Both the position numbers and the translations under genes were made by a program. A DNA stretch of 64,000 nt from Parvibaculaceae bacterium PLY_AMNH_Bact1 (GTDB lineage: Bacteria; Pseudomonadota; Alphaproteobacteria; Parvibaculales; Parvibaculaceae), in NCBI GenBank assembly GCA_032881465.1, contig CP126168.1:1116001-1180000 (forward strand). Reading direction: 5' to 3'. The notes under the pieces were generated by a model, which made no database searches, was not told the DNA's origin, and saw nothing but the letters and a program-made list of their open reading frames with translations. This document shows, one piece after another, positions 59,708 through 64,000 of this stretch (its first letter is position 1; the number at the start of each line of letters is the position of its first letter).

Positions 59708-60730
59708 TTAGCAGCAGCTGTTGCTGTCGTTTTCCTCGCCAAAGATCACGAAGTGATCGGCATAAGCGCCACTGCGAAGGCGATTGGCGTCTGTGCCTCT
59801 GACTTTTATCCGTTCGCCACGCTCATAGGTCAGGCCGATTTCGTCTGTCACCCGCTCCCATGGCCCGGTATAGATGACTTCGATTTCTTCATCCGTCATC
59901 GCCGTGTCCGATGGTTTATGTGCCACATAGGTCGCTGATCGATACTCAATATCTTCAACAACCTGCCAGGGCGTCTGTTCAAGCTTGTCGAGCCTCACAC
60001 CGGCAAATCCTGCCTGCGAGAGAGCATCTGCAAAGCCCTTTTCTGTAAGCGCGCCGCTGATGCAGCCACTCCAGAGTTCTGGATCGTTTTTGAGATGTTC
60101 AGGTGAATCCTTGTCAGAAACAATATCCGAGATGGCGATGCGACCGCCCGGTTTCAGGACACGAAAGATCTCCTGAAACAGATGAGGTTTCTCATCGTCT
60201 GACACCAGATTGAGCACACAGTTGGAAATCACGACATCGATGCTGTCGTTGGTAATGAGGGGGTGCGTTTGCCGACTCTTGGCAAGATGCGCCTCAAGGT
60301 CTTTATAGTCAGCAGCAGATTTTGCTGGGCGCGCACTAAGCCAGGAATCCAGAGCATCAAGGTCAGTCATTAGGTCTTGAATGCGACCATGACGAAACTC
60401 GATATTGTCATACCCGAGCTGTTCCACAACGGTGGGTTGTGCACTCCGGGAAAGCTCAAGCATGTCATCATTCATGTCGACACCGATGACTTTGCCCTCA
60501 GGCCCCACAATCTGCGCGGCAATGAAACAGATCTTGCCGCCGCCGGCGCCAAGGTCCAGGACCGTTTCACCAGACCGCACATAAGTTGACGGATCTCCAC
60601 AGCCATAGTCTCTGTCCAGGACTTCCTGTGGGATGATCTTCAGATATTTCGGATCATAGTCGACGGGGCAACAGAGAGCTTCCTCCCGTTCGAATGCCGC
60701 TGCCGAGTATCGTTCTGTCACTGATTGCAC
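59708..60730 (-). CDS. arsM: ArsM-like SAM-dependent methyltransferase
   Basis: About 340 residues. Rossmann methyltransferase with VLDLGAGGGKICFIAAQIVG and IGVDMNDDMLELSR; cysteines in the positions typical of arsenite methyltransferases: YGCGDP (Cys44), SNCVLNLV (Cys171) and SGCISGAL (Cys223). A further CC pair lies near the N-terminus (ALCCPVDY) and the protein ends SCC. A helical insertion before motif IV and a C-terminal domain of about 90 residues add to the common core. GTG 60730 is chosen (AGGG eight bases before) over TTG 60760. No ars operon is near. Arsenite methylation is likely; use of another thiophilic substrate is possible. Confidence 0.75.
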   Translation of the reverse strand: MQSVTERYSAAAFEREEALCCPVDYDPKYLKIIPQEVLDRDYGCGDPSTYVRSGETVLDLGAGGGKICFIAAQIVGPEGKVIGVDMNDDMLELSRSAQPTVVEQLGYDNIEFRHGRIQDLMTDLDALDSWLSARPAKSAADYKDLEAHLAKSRQTHPLITNDSIDVVISNCVLNLVSDDEKPHLFQEIFRVLKPGGRIAISDIVSDKDSPEHLKNDPELWSGCISGALTEKGFADALSQAGFAGVRLDKLEQTPWQVVEDIEYRSATYVAHKPSDTAMTDEEIEVIYTGPWERVTDEIGLTYERGERIKVRGTDANRLRSGAYADHFVIFGEENDSNSCC

Positions 60731-60820
60731 GGTCGCACCCTCATGTCGTGAATGTTCCAAGATTTTTTCACAGACATGAGAAGAGTGGTACTGAACGAAA
60801 TTGAATTTTTCGTGAGGAAC

Positions 60821-61834
60821 CTAGCTCACTTTGACAAGGCGCCGTCCGAAGTTTTCCCCTTCAAAGAGGCCTGCAAAAGCAGCTGGTGCGGTCTCAAGGC
60901 CCTCGCTGATATCTTCGGTATAGATCAGCTTACCTTGCATAATCCATCCCCCCATTTCGGCTTGGGCATCGCGGAACTGCTTGAAATAGTCAAACACGAC
61001 AAGCCCTTCCATACGCAACCGATGGGTGATGAAACGCAGCGTGTTGCGAATGCCCCGAGGTTCCGCTTTGTTATATTCTGACACCGCGCCAGAGATGATG
61101 ATACGCGCACGTTCATTGGTGTTGGCGATGGCCGCGTCCAGCATCTCACCACCCACATTGTCGAAGTAAATGTCGACACCGTCAGGGCAGGCGCCTTTGA
61201 TCGCGTCTTCCAGGTTCGCCACTTCTTTATAGTTGATGCAGGCATCAAACCCGAGTTCGCCGGTGACATAGGCGCACTTCTCTTTCGAGCCTGCAATACC
61301 GACGGTGCGGCATCCCTTCATCTTCGCGATCTGTCCGGCGGTCGCACCAACCGGTCCGGCGGCGGAGGAAATCAGAACGGTTTCGCCTTCCTTCGGTTTA
61401 CCCAGGTCCTGGAGACCGAAATAGGAGGTAAGGCCTGGAATGCCAAGCACGCCAATGGCCGCAGTGACCCGAAGCGGCCCCTGAAACATGGAAGCGTCAA
61501 GCTTGGCAAGACCCCGGCCGTTCGAAAGGGCATGGGACTGCCAGCCGAAACCACCGGTAACCAGGTCGCCGACAGCGAACTTCTCATTGTTGGACTGGAC
61601 GACTTCACCAACCATGGCGCCCTCAATGACCTCGCCTACCTGCAGCGCTGCCGCATAACTGTCTGCGGAGAGACGAGACCGCATGCCAGGATCAATGGAG
61701 ATGTATTTGGCCTGGATCAAAAGCTCGTGCTCACCGGGATCAGCAAGTTCGACCTCCTCCAACCGAAAGTTTTCAGGAGCGGGTTTACCCTCAGGTCGGG
61801 ATGCAAGCACCCAGCGGCGGTTGGTCGTCGGCAC
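60821..61834 (-). CDS. Zinc-independent MDR oxidoreductase (CurA-like), copy A
   Basis: 337-residue medium-chain dehydrogenase/reductase without zinc ligands, of the leukotriene B4 dehydrogenase/curcumin reductase (CurA) type, reducing activated C=C bonds with NADPH. RRWVLASRPEGKPAPENFRLEE, PGLTSYFGLQDLGKPKEGETVLISSAAGPVGATAGQIAKMKG and DIYFDNVGGEMLDA are visible. GTG 61834 has GGAGG nine bases before it. It follows copy B on the same strand, separated by a terminator, so the two are probably independent transcripts or the terminator attenuates the unit. Confidence 0.85.
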   Translation of the reverse strand: MPTTNRRWVLASRPEGKPAPENFRLEEVELADPGEHELLIQAKYISIDPGMRSRLSADSYAAALQVGEVIEGAMVGEVVQSNNEKFAVGDLVTGGFGWQSHALSNGRGLAKLDASMFQGPLRVTAAIGVLGIPGLTSYFGLQDLGKPKEGETVLISSAAGPVGATAGQIAKMKGCRTVGIAGSKEKCAYVTGELGFDACINYKEVANLEDAIKGACPDGVDIYFDNVGGEMLDAAIANTNERARIIISGAVSEYNKAEPRGIRNTLRFITHRLRMEGLVVFDYFKQFRDAQAEMGGWIMQGKLIYTEDISEGLETAPAAFAGLFEGENFGRRLVKVS

Positions 61835-61848
61835 GGTCGTGATCCTCC

Positions 61849-61879
61849 AAAAGACAACCCGGCAGCACTTGCCGCCGGG
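61849..61879 (-). terminator. Rho-independent terminator between MDR genes
   Basis: Minus-strand stem CCCGGCGGC/GCTGCCGGG (nine pairs, one wobble), loop AAGT, then TTGTCTTTT. It sits 42 bases after the stop of copy B and about 15 bases before the start of copy A. Confidence 0.75.
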
Positions 61880-61920
61880 CCACAAATTTTAGCAATGCGA
61901 ATGGCGAAAAGCCAGCCGAC

Positions 61921-62946
61921 TTATGCAGACGGGTCGTCGCTGATCTTCACCAGCATCTTCCCGAAATTGGCACCTGAGAAGAGGTTGAGGAATGCCTTTG
62001 GCGCATTTGCAATGCCTTCTTCCACTGTCTGCTCGGTTTTCATCTTGCCACTGCTGATGAGCTTGGCCATCTCCGCATAAAAATCCGGAATAATATCGAG
62101 ATGGTTCGATACGATGAAGCCTTCCAGCTTCAAGCTCTTGCCGACAATCTGAATGAGGTTATTGGGGCCTGGGCGGGGCTCTTTGTCATTATACTGTTCG
62201 ATCATGCCACAAAGCGCGGCGCGACCGTGCGGGTTCATATAGTTGATCGCTGCCTGCAGATGGGCGCCACCCACATTTTCAAAATAGACATCAATGCCTT
62301 TGGGGAAGGCATCGCGAACGGCTGCGTCCAGATCACCACAGGTCTTGTAGTTGATGGCTTTGTCGATCCCGGCCACTTCTTCAAGCCATTTGCACTTGTC
62401 ATCGGACCCGGCGGAACCCACAACATAGCAGCCATGAGCTTTGGCAAGCTGACAGACAACGGCACCGACAGCGCCGGAGGCTGCTGAGACGAAGACATTC
62501 TCGCCATCTTTAAGACCAGCGACTTTGAAAAGGCCGGCATAAGCTGTCATGCCAGGCATGCCGAGCGTGCCGAGGTTCGCTTCAATCGGTCCCATGGCAG
62601 GGTCGATCTTGTTCACCATGGTACCGTCGGTCACATAGAACTCCCGCCAGCCATTCATGGAATTGACGTAGTCGCCAACTGCGAAATCCTTATTGTTGGA
62701 CTCGATGACTTTCCCGATGCAGCCCCCGTCCATGGTTTCACCAATCTGGAAAGGCGGTACATAGCTCTCCCGATCCATCATACGTCCGCGCATATAGGGG
62801 TCGACCGACATCCAGAGGTTCTGCACAAGGAACTCGCCATTGCCAGGTGACGCGACTGGTACCTCGACGACCTGGAAGTCGCTGTCTTTAGGTTCGCCGT
62901 CGGGCCGTGCGGCAAGCTGCACCTCTTTGCTGATCATGTTTGACAT
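61921..62946 (-). CDS. Zinc-independent MDR oxidoreductase (CurA-like), copy B
   Basis: 341-residue paralogue of the preceding protein: VQLAARPDGEPKDSDFQVVE, YMRGRMMDRESYVPPF, GMTAYAGLFKVAGLKDGENVFVSAASGAVGAVVCQLAKAHG, DVYFENVGGAHLQAAIN. The same NADPH-binding AxGAVG motif and no zinc-binding cysteine cluster. AGGAG lies six bases before the ATG. Arrangement as a divergent tandem duplicate suggests different substrates. Confidence 0.86.
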   Translation of the reverse strand: MSNMISKEVQLAARPDGEPKDSDFQVVEVPVASPGNGEFLVQNLWMSVDPYMRGRMMDRESYVPPFQIGETMDGGCIGKVIESNNKDFAVGDYVNSMNGWREFYVTDGTMVNKIDPAMGPIEANLGTLGMPGMTAYAGLFKVAGLKDGENVFVSAASGAVGAVVCQLAKAHGCYVVGSAGSDDKCKWLEEVAGIDKAINYKTCGDLDAAVRDAFPKGIDVYFENVGGAHLQAAINYMNPHGRAALCGMIEQYNDKEPRPGPNNLIQIVGKSLKLEGFIVSNHLDIIPDFYAEMAKLISSGKMKTEQTVEEGIANAPKAFLNLFSGANFGKMLVKISDDPSA

Positions 62947-62983
62947 ATCTGTCTCCTGTTAGAGTTGTGGTTGATTGGATGGT

Positions 62984-64000
62984 TCAGTTTCTTGGATCTG
63001 TGTCCCAGGGGATGACGTCTGCGGTCTCGACCATCCATGTAAGGATATGGTCTTTCATTTCCCTGATCTTGTCTTTGTGCGTTGGGTCATTGATGAGATT
63101 GCATTCCTCTAAAGGATCGTTTGTCCGGTCGTAAATCTCATCACTCTCATACAATCGATAAATGTAGGTCCAATCCTGGCTGCGCACGGAGATGGCTTTA
63201 CCAGCGAGGGTTGGGTCTTCCTGCTGCAGTCCCGCTTTGAGATCATAGGGGAAATCGGCCTGTTCTACGAGATCAGCTTCGCCTTGCGTGTAGCCACCCT
63301 CGGAAAAAGCGAGCTCGCGGTGTGGCGTGGTTGGATCAGCAAGAACCGGCTTTAGGCTTTTCCCGAAATGCGTGTGGTTTGCGTCGATGCCCGCATAGTC
63401 GAGCAGGGTGGGGAGCAGGTCGACCATCTCCACCATCGTCTCCGCGGTGCCGCCTTGAGCAACCCCCGGTCCACCGATAATGAGAGGGTTACGTACGAGA
63501 CAATCATCCAGCCCGCTGGTCCATTTTTCCACCTGATCAAAGTCGCCCGCATATTCGCCATGGTCAGTGAAGAAGAGCGTCATCGTGTCGTTGGCCTGAC
63601 CACTGGACTTAAGGGCATCCATCAACCGTCCGAATTGTGCGTCGATGCGCGAAATCATGCCGTAATATGTGGCGACGATCTCGTTCCATTCGTCTTCACT
63701 AAGACGATCACGACCGTGAGCGTCTTTGAGCGTTTGCATGAAACGGGGTTTGGACGAGAGGTCTGCCTGCGCGCGCCGTGGCATGTCGGAGCGATTATGA
63801 AGGCTGAAAAAAGGCTCTTCCACTTCAAAAGGTAGGTGCGGAAAAATCTGCGCAACGAACAGGACCCACGGGCCGTCTGGCGCGTCTTCCAGCCATTGAA
63901 TGGCGGTCTGCAGATTGGCTTCGTCAAGATCAAGAAACGGTCCGTCACCGGTTCCATCCTTGCCCTTGCGCTCTCCATGATAAAAGGCCCGCGCCAAAGC
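62984..64000 (-). CDS. Sulfatase (C-terminal part; 5' end outside window)
   Basis: Alkaline-phosphatase-superfamily sulfatase; the frame is open to the right edge, so at least 338 residues are seen, and the N-terminal part with the formylglycine-forming Cys/Ser motif lies outside. Visible are QIFPHLPFEVEEPFFSLH, the metal-binding FFTDHGEYAGD, LIIGGPG, EMVDLLPTLLDYAGID and DWTYIYRLYESDEIYDRTNDPLEECNL, all typical for type I sulfatases. Choline-sulfatase, alkyl sulfatase or polysaccharide sulfatase cannot be distinguished from this half. It ends 37 bases before the MDR gene start. Confidence 0.85.
   Translation of the reverse strand, partial: ALARAFYHGERKGKDGTGDGPFLDLDEANLQTAIQWLEDAPDGPWVLFVAQIFPHLPFEVEEPFFSLHNRSDMPRRAQADLSSKPRFMQTLKDAHGRDRLSEDEWNEIVATYYGMISRIDAQFGRLMDALKSSGQANDTMTLFFTDHGEYAGDFDQVEKWTSGLDDCLVRNPLIIGGPGVAQGGTAETMVEMVDLLPTLLDYAGIDANHTHFGKSLKPVLADPTTPHRELAFSEGGYTQGEADLVEQADFPYDLKAGLQQEDPTLAGKAISVRSQDWTYIYRLYESDEIYDRTNDPLEECNLINDPTHKDKIREMKDHILTWMVETADVIPWDTDPRN

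Noticed and set aside
1-64000. CRISPR arrays, tRNA/rRNA genes, insertion sequences, prophage or defence systems
   Set aside because: No regularly spaced repeats, cloverleaf sequences, transposase or integrase genes, or recognised defence proteins were seen.

Overview
The window looks like ordinary chromosomal sequence from an alphaproteobacterium, moderately GC-rich by eye and tightly packed with genes. Pointers to this group are the gene content (class II DAHP synthase, rpiA next to glutathione reductase, DUF1289 protein between cobA and cobT, a PAS_5-type protein) and the heavy load of acyl-CoA enzymes typical of marine lipid- and hydrocarbon-using lineages such as Parvibaculaceae. The family assignment is an inference; no marker gene here settles it. 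No tRNA, rRNA, CRISPR array, insertion sequence, phage gene or integrase was seen.

Layout. 1-6775: an MltF-like lytic transglycosylase (5' end outside the window), a FabY-type ketoacyl-ACP synthase, a TauD/TfdA-like dioxygenase, a membrane protein and a divergent TetR plus an unknown protein. CCAATTGG palindromes before fabY and between TetR and the membrane gene suggest a small local regulon. 6807-16774: AlkC-type DNA glycosylase, a separate PAS protein followed by a soluble chemoreceptor, a MarR/EamA/SDR unit with two clear operator palindromes, DusA, a TSUP exporter, a thioesterase, a phosphohexomutase and a retropepsin-like protease. 16981-19156: cobA, a DUF1289 protein and a divergent CobT-like protein whose catalytic glutamates are not conserved.

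19257-25949 is a beta-oxidation block: an acyl-CoA dehydrogenase pair that looks like an alpha/beta heteromer, a hybrid sensor histidine kinase on the other strand, a crotonase, an ABM-fold protein and a third acyl-CoA dehydrogenase. 26021-41824 holds two tandem GNAT paralogues, a sulfurtransferase, a fused betaine-type ABC binding protein/permease whose start codon appears to be ATC, gamma-glutamyltransferase, an SDR, a CNT nucleoside transporter, a GST, a GPH-type symporter, a luciferase-like oxidoreductase, a thioesterase, a PAS protein, a fourth acyl-CoA dehydrogenase, a UDG-like protein and a lipoprotein hydrolase.

41818-53066 carries a large patatin-like protein, a TetR divergent from an NTF2-like protein and a HabA/B-like membrane protein with paired operators, a thioesterase, a class III CoA-transferase, several proteins of unknown role, phosphoglycolate phosphatase and a DUF2817 peptidase-like protein. 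53243-64000 holds core metabolism (gabD-type dehydrogenase, rpiA, gor, class II DAHP synthase), a TetR/VOC pair, an ArsM-like methyltransferase, two tandem zinc-independent MDR oxidoreductases and the C-terminal part of a sulfatase that runs off the right edge.

The most useful oddities are the non-AUG start with a clean promoter and signal peptide (29964), the CobT-like protein lacking its catalytic glutamate, the acyl-CoA dehydrogenase pair with one apparently inactive subunit, and the palindromic operator sets. I found no convincing multi-gene defence, mobile or otherwise undescribed system; the TetR-centred locus at 3398-6775 is the closest candidate for unexplained biology.
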